From Halobacteriovorax sp. (GTDB taxonomy: Bacteria; Bdellovibrionota; Bacteriovoracia; Bacteriovoracales; Bacteriovoracaceae): DNA of 20,736 nucleotides. Location: assembly GCA_002686115.1 (NCBI GenBank), contig NZAF01000127.1, positions 1-20,736 on the forward strand. Direction: 5' to 3'. Below the pieces are notes generated by a model. That model was not told the DNA's origin. It made no database searches and saw only the letters and a program-made list of their open reading frames with translations. A program made the position numbers and the translations under genes. Below are positions 7,409 to 15,506 of the stretch, piece by piece (position 1 is the stretch's first letter; each line of letters opens with the position of its first letter).

Positions 7409-8801
7409 AATTTCCTGGTGTACGTGGAAATGCAATAACATCTCTAATATTAGACATTCCAGTAATATACATAATAGCTCTTTCAAAACCAAGACCGAAA
7501 CCACCATGTGGAGCACTACCAAACTTTCTAAGTTCAAGATACCACCAGTAGTTTTCAAGATCCATATTAAGCTCTTTCATTCTACTCTCAAGCTTTTCTA
7601 AAGATTCCTCTCTCTGTGAACCACCAATCAGCTCACCAATACCTGGAACAAGAACATCCATCGCTCTTACAGTTTTTCCATCATCATTTTGCTTCATATA
7701 AAAAGCTTTAAAATCTTTAGGGTAGTCAGTAACAATAACAGGAGAAAGAAAGTGCTTATCTGTTAAATATTTCTCATGTTCAGTTTGAAGCTCATCACCC
7801 CAGTTAGTAGGAAATTCAAACTTTTCATTTGAGGCATTTAAAATATCAATCGCCTCAGTATATGTAATTTTTTTGAATTCACTATCTACTACACTTTTAA
7901 GAGTATCCACGTAATTTTTATCAACATCACTGAATGGAATTGAGTGGATGAACTTAAGTTCAGAGGCACAGTTTTTAAGTGCATGATCAATCAAGTGTTT
8001 AATATAATCTGCAGCAAGATTTGCGACATCATCAAGGTCAGCGAATGCAATCTCTGGTTCTATCATCCAAAATTCAGCAAGATGTCTTTTTGTATTAGAA
8101 TTTTCTGATCTAAATGTAGGTCCAAATGTATAAACAGCACCAAGGCCTAGAGCATGACATTCTGCTTCTAGCTGACCCGTAACACATAGTGAAGTTTCTT
8201 TTCCAAAGTAATCATTTGAAAAATCAATTTCACCTTTATCATCTTTTTTAAAGCCAGCTTTAGAAACAGTAGAGACATTAAACATCTCACCGGCCCCTTC
8301 CCCATCAACATTAGTAATAATAGGACTATTTAAATAAAAGAAACCTCTATTTGAAAAGAATTGATGAGTCGCTTGAGCAAGCTCATGTCTGACACGAAAA
8401 ACTGCACCAAAGAGGTTTGTTCTAGATCTAAGGTGGGCAATTTCTCTTAAATGTTCAAGACTTGTGCCTTTTTTCTGTAAAGGATAAGAGTCATCAACAG
8501 CGCCTATAACCTCTCCCCCGTTTGCTTGCATCTCTATGCTTTGCCCTTTGCCTTTTGATTCGACAATAAGTCCATTAAGTGAAACACATGTCCCCGTTAA
8601 CATAGAAGATAGAGCATCATAATTGTCTATATTTTCATCAGCAATAATTTGTAATAGATCTTGGCATGAGCCATCACTAACAACAATAAAAGAAAAGGCC
8701 TTAGACTTTCTAACAGAACGTACCCAACCTTTAATATTTATTTCTTTACCAACGTATGATTGATGGTTGTTAAAAAGTTCTTTTAAAATGATTCTTTTCA
8801 T
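7398..8801 (-). CDS. asnS: Asparaginyl-tRNA synthetase
   Basis: This enzyme charges tRNA-Asn with asparagine in the cytoplasm. The 467-residue protein has an N-terminal OB-fold anticodon-binding domain (about 20-105) and a class II catalytic domain. Class II motif 2 is FRSENSNTKRHLAEFWMIEPE (230-250), the asparagine-specific form, and motif 3 is GFGLGFER (434-441). The C-terminus NIRDVIAFPRTPGNCDF is typical of AsnRS. Length is the same as E. coli AsnRS (466). The upstream kinase gene on the same strand is 65 bp away, and the downstream hydrolase begins within its last codons. The presence of AsnRS indicates direct Asn-tRNA formation, though it does not exclude the amidotransferase route as well. 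The ribosome site before ATG 8801 is a weak purine run. Confidence 0.97.
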   Translation of the reverse strand: MKRIILKELFNNHQSYVGKEINIKGWVRSVRKSKAFSFIVVSDGSCQDLLQIIADENIDNYDALSSMLTGTCVSLNGLIVESKGKGQSIEMQANGGEVIGAVDDSYPLQKKGTSLEHLREIAHLRSRTNLFGAVFRVRHELAQATHQFFSNRGFFYLNSPIITNVDGEGAGEMFNVSTVSKAGFKKDDKGEIDFSNDYFGKETSLCVTGQLEAECHALGLGAVYTFGPTFRSENSNTKRHLAEFWMIEPEIAFADLDDVANLAADYIKHLIDHALKNCASELKFIHSIPFSDVDKNYVDTLKSVVDSEFKKITYTEAIDILNASNEKFEFPTNWGDELQTEHEKYLTDKHFLSPVIVTDYPKDFKAFYMKQNDDGKTVRAMDVLVPGIGELIGGSQREESLEKLESRMKELNMDLENYWWYLELRKFGSAPHGGFGLGFERAIMYITGMSNIRDVIAFPRTPGNCDF

Positions 8802-8866
8802 ATTCTTTTCTTCATCCCAAGTTTATAATTTTTAATATTATCTAATAACTATACTTCTAACCTATC

Positions 8867-9865
8867 TTAAGACAAGTACTGTGCTTTAATAGCGTTGATC
8901 TGATCAGACTTTAAGCGTGCACCAAACTGTGTCACAAGCTTTGAAGAACAAGCGCAAGCAAAACGTCCTGCTTCACCAAATGAGTATCCATTTGTAATAG
9001 CGTATAAGAAACTTCCAGCAAACAAGTCACCTGCTCCATTTGTATCAACGGCGTCGACTTTATTAGTTAAAACATATGTAACGTCACTTCCATCCCAAAT
9101 AACGGCACCCTTAGGACCTGTTGTTATAGCAAATGCACGTGTATATTTTTTCATTTCAACCATGGCCTCTTCTAAACTTTCTTTCTCTGTAAAAGAAAGT
9201 GCCTCAGCTTCATTACAGAAAATAAGATCTAATTTAGTCTCACCCATGATTTCTTTAAAACCGTCTTTAAAGTGTGCCACAATACCAGGATCAGAAAAAG
9301 TGAGTGCAACTTTTACATCATTTTTCTGAGCTGTTTCCCTAGCAAAGATAGCGGCATCTTTACTACCTGGACCAGTTACCAGATAGCCTTCAATGTAGAG
9401 CCATTCACTATCAACAAGCTCATCAGGAATAATTTCCTCTCTTGAATATGTAGAAGTAATTCCTAAGAACGTATTCATCGTACGATCTGCATCTGGAGTG
9501 ATAAGGACCATACACTTACCTGTCTCTCCATCAAATCTTGCATTCTCTATATTTGAATGAACTCCAATCTCTTTCATGTCCTTGTAATAAAACTCTCCTG
9601 TTTCATCACTGGCAACCTTACACGAGTAATAATTATTGGCTCCAAGCTGAGCACCTGCAATGATAGTATTAGCTGCAGAACCTCCACAACTTCTCTTATG
9701 TTGAATACCATCTAGACTATTTAGAAGTTCAACTTGCCTCTCTCTTTCAACAAGAGTCATGAGACCTTTTTCGACCTTGTTATCATTTAAAAAAGATTCT
9801 GAAACTTCAAATTCCATATCAACAAGCGCATTTCCAATTCCAAAAACTTTATACTTCTTTGTCAT
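8867..9865 (-). CDS. PfkB-family kinase, adenosine kinase-like
   Basis: This 332-residue ribokinase/PfkB-family sugar kinase has the N-terminal motif GNALVDMEFEV (11-21), the GGSAANT motif (61-67) that closes over the sugar, an NEAEA segment (218-222), ITTGPKGAV (247-255) and the catalytic signature DTNGAGD (274-280; Asp280 is the expected base). The overall style (VFGIGNALVD, GLM-L near 35, then CGGSAANT) is that of the bacterial adenosine kinase-like branch, which would make AMP from adenosine and ATP. A different nucleoside or sugar cannot be ruled out. AGAGGA just upstream supports ATG 9865. It sits 16 bp after yaaA and 65 bp before asnS in a minus-strand run. Confidence 0.88.
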   Translation of the reverse strand: MTKKYKVFGIGNALVDMEFEVSESFLNDNKVEKGLMTLVERERQVELLNSLDGIQHKRSCGGSAANTIIAGAQLGANNYYSCKVASDETGEFYYKDMKEIGVHSNIENARFDGETGKCMVLITPDADRTMNTFLGITSTYSREEIIPDELVDSEWLYIEGYLVTGPGSKDAAIFARETAQKNDVKVALTFSDPGIVAHFKDGFKEIMGETKLDLIFCNEAEALSFTEKESLEEAMVEMKKYTRAFAITTGPKGAVIWDGSDVTYVLTNKVDAVDTNGAGDLFAGSFLYAITNGYSFGEAGRFACACSSKLVTQFGARLKSDQINAIKAQYLS

Positions 9866-9881
9866 ATTTTCCTCTTTATAT

Positions 9882-10634
9882 TTATCGTTTAAATATTAAT
9901 TCATTCGCTGAACTCTCTTTAGGAGAGAATTTATATCCATCTAAATTGAACTTTTTTAATTCAGAAAGATCTTTTATTTGGTTTTGTACAATATATCTTG
10001 CCATAGCACCTCTAGCTCTTTTTGACATAAGACCGATGACTTTATATTGCCCATTTTTATTTTCTAAAAACTTTATATCAATAACTTCTAAATCAAGATT
10101 TTTTGTATCGATTGATTTAAAATATTCTTCACTAGCTAGATTTATAAGATACTTTGAATCATTCTTCTTTGCGAATCCATTTAGTTTTTTATAAATAGAG
10201 TTTGACCAAAACTCATAAAGATTCTTACCTCTTTCATTTTCTAGCCTAGTCCCCATTTCAAGTCGATAAGGTTTGATCTTATCACTAATTCTTAAGACAC
10301 CATACAGACCACTTAAGATAAAGAGGTGGTCTTTAGCATAACTTAAATCATCCTTTGAAAATGTTTCAATCTGAAGACCTTTATAAGTATCTCCAGCAAA
10401 TGCAAAGCCTGCGGCAGATTGTTCATCAGAATTATCAAAGTTTTGGTAGCGATTATAATTAAGATCAGCTAGTGAATCAGACAACGACATAAGTTTAGAT
10501 ATGTCTTTTTTAGATTTATTCTTTAAAATAGAAACGAGCTCCTCTGTCTCTTTTTTAAAAAGTGGAGAAGTCGTTTTTAAATCATATGATAAATCAAAAT
10601 TTAATTTCTTTGCCGGTGAAACAACAACTTGCAT
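9882..10634 (-). CDS. yaaA: Peroxide stress protein YaaA (DUF328/UPF0246)
   Basis: The 250-residue protein matches YaaA along its length. Visible motifs are the start VVVSPAKKLNFD (3-14), KLMSLSDSLADLNYNRY near 48-64, FAFAGDTYKGLQ near 78-89, the highly conserved LSGLYGVLRISDKIKPYRLEMGT (about 107-129) and INLASEEYF near 164-172. In E. coli, YaaA limits intracellular free iron during hydrogen peroxide stress and binds DNA; its biochemical mechanism was not settled in what I know. It lies 57 bp downstream of rsmJ and 16 bp upstream of the kinase gene, so it is probably cotranscribed with them. No OxyR site is visible. Confidence 0.93.
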   Translation of the reverse strand: MQVVVSPAKKLNFDLSYDLKTTSPLFKKETEELVSILKNKSKKDISKLMSLSDSLADLNYNRYQNFDNSDEQSAAGFAFAGDTYKGLQIETFSKDDLSYAKDHLFILSGLYGVLRISDKIKPYRLEMGTRLENERGKNLYEFWSNSIYKKLNGFAKKNDSKYLINLASEEYFKSIDTKNLDLEVIDIKFLENKNGQYKVIGLMSKRARGAMARYIVQNQIKDLSELKKFNLDGYKFSPKESSANELIFKR

Positions 10635-10691
10635 AATAACTCCTAGAAAGCATGTATTCTAACAAGTTAGAGCTAGGCCCTCAAGTAAAAA

Positions 10692-11474
10692 CTAGATTCT
10701 TTTATAGACATCATACCTTGTGGTCTTTCCACTAATGCTATGTGACGGAGATGGCCCTGGCGAAGCACTTAAAGGTCTTTTTAAGACAACGTATGGATGT
10801 AATTTCCTTAAGATCTCAAGCCTATCAAGATAATCTTCATCAGCACCAACTATTTCTTTAAATAGTTCCATTTCCTTTCTGGCCTTAGCAGACTTCTTCT
10901 TCTTTTCTGGATACATCGGGTCAAAATAGATAGCATCAAAATTATTTATTTCAGTCGTTCCTTCGATTTGTCCAAATGATAGATATATTTTAGGTTTGTT
11001 ACCTTTCTCGTCAATAGATTTTAGATCTCTAGTGAAACGTAAATAGGCATCAGCGAGCAAACAAAAGACAATCGGATTTCTTTCAAAAATCGTCACACTA
11101 GAACCAAAAGAATAGATTAAAATGGCATCTTTACCAGTTCCACCAGAGCTATCACAAATGTGCTTAGTTAAAGTTTTCTTTATACCTAGTGCTCGGGCCA
11201 AAGGCTCCTTATTAAGGGAATAATTCTTTTTAATATGTGCCTTATATTCTTTTATCCAATCAAAGAAATATTGATGAGACTTGGTCTTAAATGACAAATA
11301 TTTATTGAAGATGAATCCCCCTTCATCAGGAACTTGAAGATCATACTGAGGGACCATTTCAATACAAAATCTTGATAAGAAGCTTTGCAGCTCAGCGAAA
11401 TAAACATCATCAGCAATATTATCTTCAATTGATTGAGAAACTTCGCAGTATAGGGGAATTTTAATTTTGCTCAT
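10692..11474 (-). CDS. rsmJ: 16S rRNA (guanine-N2)-methyltransferase RsmJ
   Basis: This 260-residue SAM-dependent methyltransferase, known in E. coli as RsmJ (YhiQ), modifies G1516 of 16S rRNA. The SAM-binding motif is ICDSSGGTGKDA (106-117), followed by the acidic residue in FERNP (130-134). The catalytic-region motif is YFDPMYPEKKKKSAKARKEM (183-202), and the C-terminal signature VVLKRPLSASPGPSP plus GKTTRYDVY (249-257) is also present. These segments match RsmJ rather than other N2-guanine methyltransferases such as RsmC or RsmD. It is the first gene of the minus-strand run and diverges from the glycine decarboxylase gene. The ribosome site before ATG 11474 is poor. Confidence 0.92.
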   Translation of the reverse strand: MSKIKIPLYCEVSQSIEDNIADDVYFAELQSFLSRFCIEMVPQYDLQVPDEGGFIFNKYLSFKTKSHQYFFDWIKEYKAHIKKNYSLNKEPLARALGIKKTLTKHICDSSGGTGKDAILIYSFGSSVTIFERNPIVFCLLADAYLRFTRDLKSIDEKGNKPKIYLSFGQIEGTTEINNFDAIYFDPMYPEKKKKSAKARKEMELFKEIVGADEDYLDRLEILRKLHPYVVLKRPLSASPGPSPSHSISGKTTRYDVYKRI

Positions 11475-11513
11475 ATTGTCATCATTTTATCTATGGATAT
11501 ATAGGATATGATC

Positions 11514-11543
11514 ATGATATTAATAACTGTATAAAAGAGTCAA
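11514..11543 (-). promoter_or_regulatory. Candidate promoter for rsmJ operon
   Basis: On the minus strand TTGACT (complement of 11538-11543) is followed after 18 bases by TATCAT (complement of 11514-11519). Both boxes are five-of-six matches to the sigma-70 consensus. Transcription would begin about 33 bases before the rsmJ ATG. No equally good promoter was found for the divergent glycine decarboxylase gene in the same 115-bp gap. Confidence 0.5.
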
Positions 11544-11589
11544 CCAACTTAGACTAAATACTACCTGCAACGCTTATTACGGAGAGATA

Positions 11590-14500
11590 ATGCAACAAGT
11601 ATCTAATAAGACGATTGAAACTCTCGGCTTCAATCCAAGTGAAATCAAAAGAGAATTAGAAACATACTATATAAGTATGGATGATCAGCAAATTGAAGAT
11701 ATGCTTCAGTCGTTAAACTTAAAAGATGTTAAAGAACTTTTCGCGCACATTAGTGATGATGTGAAGTTTGATGGTGAAATAAATATTAATGAAGAATTAA
11801 ATTATAATGAGCTAACAACTCATATTAAAAATATTGCAAACAAAAATAAAATTGTGACAAATTTTCTAGGTGATGGTTTAGCGCAAACTAAATTAAGTCC
11901 TATTGTTCCTTACGTATGTAATATAAGAGGACTCACAACAGCATACACACCTTATCAGCCAGAAAGAAGTCAGGGAACTCTTTATACACTTTGGCTATAT
12001 TCAAATGCTATAAGTGCACTTACTGGCTTTGAAGGAATAAATGCATCACTTTATGAGAGGTCTACTTGTCTATATGAGGCCCTCAATACGGCCAATAGAA
12101 TTAAAAGAAAAACAAAAGTTGCTGTCGTTTGTGAAAGTATTTATCCAAATGACAAAGAAGTATTAGATACTTTACAGCAAGAGACTGACCTAGAAATAAT
12201 TTACGCTCCAATTGATAAGAAAACAGGCTTAACTGATACAGATAAATTAAAAGATATCCTTGAGCAAAATAAAGATAGATTAAGCTCTCTATCCTTTAAT
12301 CAAGTTAATGGTCTAGGACTTTTAGAAGATGTAGATGAGTTAACAGATATTGCAAAAGAATACAGTCTTATTACTATTTGTATCTTTGATCCTATGCTAC
12401 TAGCAAGTACAGGACTTAAATCGCCAAGCACTTTTGGAAAAGAGCAAGAAGGTGTTGATATTATTGTCGGAGAAGGACAGCACCTATGTCTTGAAGCAAA
12501 TTATGGTGGACCTGGACTTGGAATCTTCGGTATCAGATTTAATGAGAAAAATAAGAATGCCATTCGATCAACTCCTGGTCGATATGTAGGAAAGGCAAAG
12601 GACACAGACGGAAAAGACTGTCTATGCATGGTTCTATCAACGCGTGAGCAACATATCAGAAGAGAAAAAGCGACATCAAATATATGCTCAAATCAATCTT
12701 TTGTGGCAACTATTACGGGAGCGGCCCTTTATGAAAAGGGAGATGAAGGCCTGAGTCTTGCGAATGAAAAAGCAAGAGATCTATCCTTAAGATTCCTAGA
12801 AGGAATTCATAACCTCTCAGGAGTGGAGCTTTATTCAAATTCTCCTTTTTACAATGAAATAGTCTTGAAGACAGAAAAGAAAATAAGTGTGTCTGATGAT
12901 TCTATCATTATTGGTAAAGATATATCTGGACGCTATGGGATTGAGGGAAATCTAATTAAGATTTCTTTTAACGATACCCATTCTGAAGAAGATCTTAGTA
13001 AGCTTATAGCATTCTTTAAAAGAGAATTTAATGAAAATACAGATACTTTAGACTTCATCGCTCCAGATATTCCAGAGACTCTCTTAAATAATAGAAAAAT
13101 TAATCTTCCAAAATTTAGCCTTGAAGAATTAAAAGAGTATTACACGAAATTAGGAAATCTAAACGTCTCTCCTGATGATGATATATACCCTCTTGGTTCA
13201 TGCACAATGAAGTATAATCCGCACATTAATGACTGGGCTGCGGGATTAAAAGAATTCACTCTGGCCCATCCAGATATGCCGGAGAAGAATGTTCAGGGCT
13301 GTTTAGAAATCATTTACTCAATCCAAGAAGACTTTAAAGCTATCACAGGTCTTCCTGGTGTTACCACTCAGCCAGTTGCTGGGGCACAAGGAGAACTTGT
13401 CGGTATCAAGCTTTTTCAGGCCTACCACAGAGATAAAGGTAATCAAAAGGATCTGATTTTAATTCCTAGAACTGCCCATGGAACAAATCCGGCGACTGCA
13501 ACAATGGCCGGCTATGAAACAAAGAAGGTCGATGGAAAGCAGGTTGGAATCTTCACACTTGATTGTGATGAGACAGGGCAAATCAATCTTGATCAACTTA
13601 AAAGGCTTATTAAAGAAGAAGGTCATCGAATTTCTGGTATCATGATTACAAATCCAAATACCTCGGGCGTTTTTGAATCAAACTTTAAAGAAGTTGCTGA
13701 GCTTATTCACAGTGTTGACGGACTTGTATATATGGATGGTGCAAATATGAATGCCATCGCAGGTATTGTTGATCTAGGAAAGCTTGGAGTTGATGCTGTT
13801 CACAACAATCTTCATAAAACATGGACAATTCCACACGGTGGAGGTGGTCCAGGAGACGCAATTGTTGCAGTTAGTGAAAAGCTTATTGATTTCTTACCTG
13901 GTGAACAAATTAAATATGAAAATGGTCAGTATTCTACGTATAAAACATCAAAGAGTATTGGAAGCTTCCACCGACATAAAGGTAACTTTGCTCATAAAGT
14001 TAGGGCCTACACTTATATCAAAGCACTTGGAAAAAAAGGTGTTCCTAGAATGAGTGAAATAGCTGTTTTAAGTGCCAATTACTTATATAAAAGATTAAGA
14101 AACTCTTTCCCTACTCTACCTCTTGGAGCAGATCACACTCCTCGTATGCACGAGTTTATCATCACATTATCTGAAGAAACATTTAACAATATAGAAAAAT
14201 CTGGAACTCCTAAAGCACAAACAATTGCAAAACTAGGCAAGTTATTCTTAGACTTTGGTCTGCACGCACCAACAGTTGCATTTCCAGAAGTATATGGACT
14301 AATGATTGAGCCAACAGAATCATTTACTAAAAAAGAACTTGATAGATTTGCTGATGTTGTTGAAGCCATCTTAAAGTTAGCGAATGAAAACCCTGAAGTT
14401 TTGAAGACAACTCCACACTTCACTCCTGTTAGAAAGGTTGATGAGGTTGGAGCTAATAGACAACTGATTTTAAGAGAAGAAATTACAGCACTTCCAAAAC

Positions 14501-14592
14501 TTAATAATGACCTTGTCTCGCCTAAAGAACTAAGAAATAGTGAGATTGGTAAAATTTTAGATCTTATACTGAAAGAAACAACAAAACATTAA
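11590..14592 (+). CDS. gcvP: Glycine dehydrogenase (decarboxylating), P-protein, fused GcvPA-GcvPB type
   Basis: This is the P-protein of the glycine cleavage system: it uses PLP to decarboxylate glycine and passes the aminomethyl group to the lipoyl H-protein. The 1000-residue chain has an N-half (about 25-455) like GcvPA, with TAYTPYQPERSQGTL near 117-131 and REQHIRREKATSNICSNQ at 352-369, and a C-half (about 470-1000) like GcvPB, starting with LGSCTMKYNP (535-544). The expected PLP lysine is Lys743 in NLHKTW, followed by the Gly-rich loop PHGGGGPG (748-755). The style is that of the two-subunit enzyme joined in one frame, slightly longer than E. coli GcvP (957). ACGGAGAGATA precedes the ATG. 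No gcvT or gcvH is next to it, and a strong terminator follows, so it is probably transcribed alone. Confidence 0.95.
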   Translation: MQQVSNKTIETLGFNPSEIKRELETYYISMDDQQIEDMLQSLNLKDVKELFAHISDDVKFDGEININEELNYNELTTHIKNIANKNKIVTNFLGDGLAQTKLSPIVPYVCNIRGLTTAYTPYQPERSQGTLYTLWLYSNAISALTGFEGINASLYERSTCLYEALNTANRIKRKTKVAVVCESIYPNDKEVLDTLQQETDLEIIYAPIDKKTGLTDTDKLKDILEQNKDRLSSLSFNQVNGLGLLEDVDELTDIAKEYSLITICIFDPMLLASTGLKSPSTFGKEQEGVDIIVGEGQHLCLEANYGGPGLGIFGIRFNEKNKNAIRSTPGRYVGKAKDTDGKDCLCMVLSTREQHIRREKATSNICSNQSFVATITGAALYEKGDEGLSLANEKARDLSLRFLEGIHNLSGVELYSNSPFYNEIVLKTEKKISVSDDSIIIGKDISGRYGIEGNLIKISFNDTHSEEDLSKLIAFFKREFNENTDTLDFIAPDIPETLLNNRKINLPKFSLEELKEYYTKLGNLNVSPDDDIYPLGSCTMKYNPHINDWAAGLKEFTLAHPDMPEKNVQGCLEIIYSIQEDFKAITGLPGVTTQPVAGAQGELVGIKLFQAYHRDKGNQKDLILIPRTAHGTNPATATMAGYETKKVDGKQVGIFTLDCDETGQINLDQLKRLIKEEGHRISGIMITNPNTSGVFESNFKEVAELIHSVDGLVYMDGANMNAIAGIVDLGKLGVDAVHNNLHKTWTIPHGGGGPGDAIVAVSEKLIDFLPGEQIKYENGQYSTYKTSKSIGSFHRHKGNFAHKVRAYTYIKALGKKGVPRMSEIAVLSANYLYKRLRNSFPTLPLGADHTPRMHEFIITLSEETFNNIEKSGTPKAQTIAKLGKLFLDFGLHAPTVAFPEVYGLMIEPTESFTKKELDRFADVVEAILKLANENPEVLKTTPHFTPVRKVDEVGANRQLILREEITALPKLNNDLVSPKELRNSEIGKILDLILKETTKH

Positions 14593-14600
14593 GGTATATT

Positions 14601-14643
14601 TAGGACCCATTAGGTTGTATTGGGTCCTATCATTTTACTTTTT
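14601..14643 (+). terminator. Intrinsic terminator after gcvP
   Basis: TAGGACCCA (14601-14609) pairs perfectly with TGGGTCCTA (14621-14629) around an 11-base loop, followed by a T-rich stretch (ATCATTTTACTTTTTT). It starts eight bases after the gcvP stop. Confidence 0.85.
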
Positions 14644-14662
14644 TCACCATATTTACTATAAA
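14634..14662 (+). promoter_or_regulatory. Candidate promoter for the secreted-protein gene
   Basis: TTTACT (14634-14639) and TATAAA (14657-14662) are separated by 17 bases. They match four and five of six positions of the sigma-70 consensus. The -35 box lies in the T-rich tail of the preceding terminator, so the gene at 14733 would be transcribed independently of gcvP. Confidence 0.45.
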
Positions 14663-14732
14663 AAATTCACACATAATGCCTAGCGTCAAGCTCTGTGTTA
14701 AAAAGGTTTAAAAAATTTAACAGGAGACTCTA

Positions 14733-15167
14733 ATGAAAATCTTATTAATTTCTGCACTTCTTGCTTCATCATTATTAGCTAATGCTTCAAAGCTTGATTG
14801 TTCGTTATACACTGCTGACAAATTTACAGGTAGAGAGCTAAGCCAAGAGTCTATGGATATTCTTACTAACAAAGGCTATCAACTTACAACAGAAGCTGAC
14901 GATGCGAAATTTGAAGTTGTCCTCCACTCAAAAAGAAACCCATACAAAAATAGAACATATGAAACTTATAAGCTTATTAAAGGTGAGATAAATGGGCAAG
15001 AAGTCGTTTCTGGAAAGACAATTGAATCAACTTATGACGGTTTCATTGATGAGTTGGGTGATGCTATAAACCAAATCTTTTCATCAGATGAAAATCCATT
15101 TGAATCAGTAGACTCATGCTCTACAATGTATGAAAGTCCAAGTTTTGAATATATTGAAGCAAAATAA
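14733..15167 (+). CDS. Small secreted protein of unknown function
   Basis: The 144-residue protein starts with a Sec signal peptide: MK, a hydrophobic core ILLISALLASSLL, and an ANAS cleavage region, giving a mature chain from about residue 20. The mature part has one Cys near each end (Cys23 in KLDCSLY and a second in SVDSCST), which could form a disulfide in the periplasm. Polar strands such as FEVVLHS and TYETYKLI alternate in between, suggesting a small beta-rich domain. I do not recognise the family. AGGAG lies seven bases before the ATG. The gene has its own candidate promoter and a strong downstream terminator, so it is a one-gene unit and is probably well expressed. Confidence 0.8.
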   Translation: MKILLISALLASSLLANASKLDCSLYTADKFTGRELSQESMDILTNKGYQLTTEADDAKFEVVLHSKRNPYKNRTYETYKLIKGEINGQEVVSGKTIESTYDGFIDELGDAINQIFSSDENPFESVDSCSTMYESPSFEYIEAK

Positions 15168-15182
15168 AAAATAGCTCTATAA

Positions 15183-15216
15183 TAAAAAAAAGCCAGTCCT
15201 AGACTGGCTTTTTTTA
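15183..15216. terminator. Bidirectional intrinsic terminator
   Basis: AGCCAGTC (15191-15198) and GACTGGCT (15202-15209) form a perfect eight-pair stem with a CTA loop, flanked by seven A's before and seven T's after. It works on paper in both directions and ends the secreted-protein transcript. Confidence 0.93.
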
Positions 15217-15491
15217 TTAAAGAAACGTGACCAAAAAAGGTGAACTAACAACAATACTTATGGGAATCACAACACGAATAAACACAAAATGGGGAACAAA
15301 GAACAAACACAACAACATAAAGCACTGTATTCACCATTTCTGATCACGTATGAAATCCTTATACGCTGAAGAATATCCATTGTGTAATCTTAGTTGTTGA
15401 CTATGAAATTATTACAAATTATTACTAATTGTAAGAAATTATTTAAAAATTTCAAAGATTTGAAAGTCAATACAGATCCCGAAAGATTGGG
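15217..15491 (+). other. Long leader region before prfC with A/C-rich tract and nested inverted repeats
   Basis: This stretch has no convincing gene. Its first half is A- and C-rich and T-poor (about 15244-15325). That tract is bounded by two nested inverted repeats: ACGTGA (15225-15230) with TCACGT (15344-15349), and GGTGAA (15239-15244) with TTCACC (15330-15335). A 27-codon frame (ATG 15260 to TGA 15343) lies within it without a well-placed ribosome site. The second half holds a candidate promoter, a perfect tandem copy of the 10-mer AAATTATTAC (15406-15425) and a palindromic TTTCAAA-GA-TTTGAAA site (15450-15465). A small RNA or leader element is possible but unproven. Confidence 0.35.
15397..15425 (+). 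promoter_or_regulatory. Candidate promoter for prfC
   Basis: TTGACT (15397-15402) and TATTAC (15420-15425) are 17 bases apart, matching five and four of six consensus positions. Transcription would start near 15432, leaving a 5' leader of about 75 bases that contains the TTTCAAA/TTTGAAA palindrome. Confidence 0.45.
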
Positions 15492-15506
15492 TTGAAAAGA
15501 GTTCTT

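Noticed and set aside
7409..7558. Extended N-terminus for the hydrolase beginning at ATG 7558
   Set aside because: That part is only the asnS C-terminal coding region read in another frame, and the alpha/beta-hydrolase fold begins just after the GTG at 7408.
11575..11590. GGAGAG-like sequence before gcvP, resembling a glycine-riboswitch core motif
   Set aside because: The motif sits directly before the start codon and acts as the ribosome site. The 115-bp gap shows no paired aptamer helices, and half of it holds the divergent rsmJ promoter.
14133..14423. 96-codon minus-strand frame inside gcvP
   Set aside because: It lies wholly within the well-supported gcvP coding sequence and lacks any independent evidence.
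15260..15343. 27-codon frame upstream of prfC as a protein-coding gene
   Set aside because: There is no ribosome site at proper spacing and the composition is low complexity. I mention it only as part of the unusual tract.
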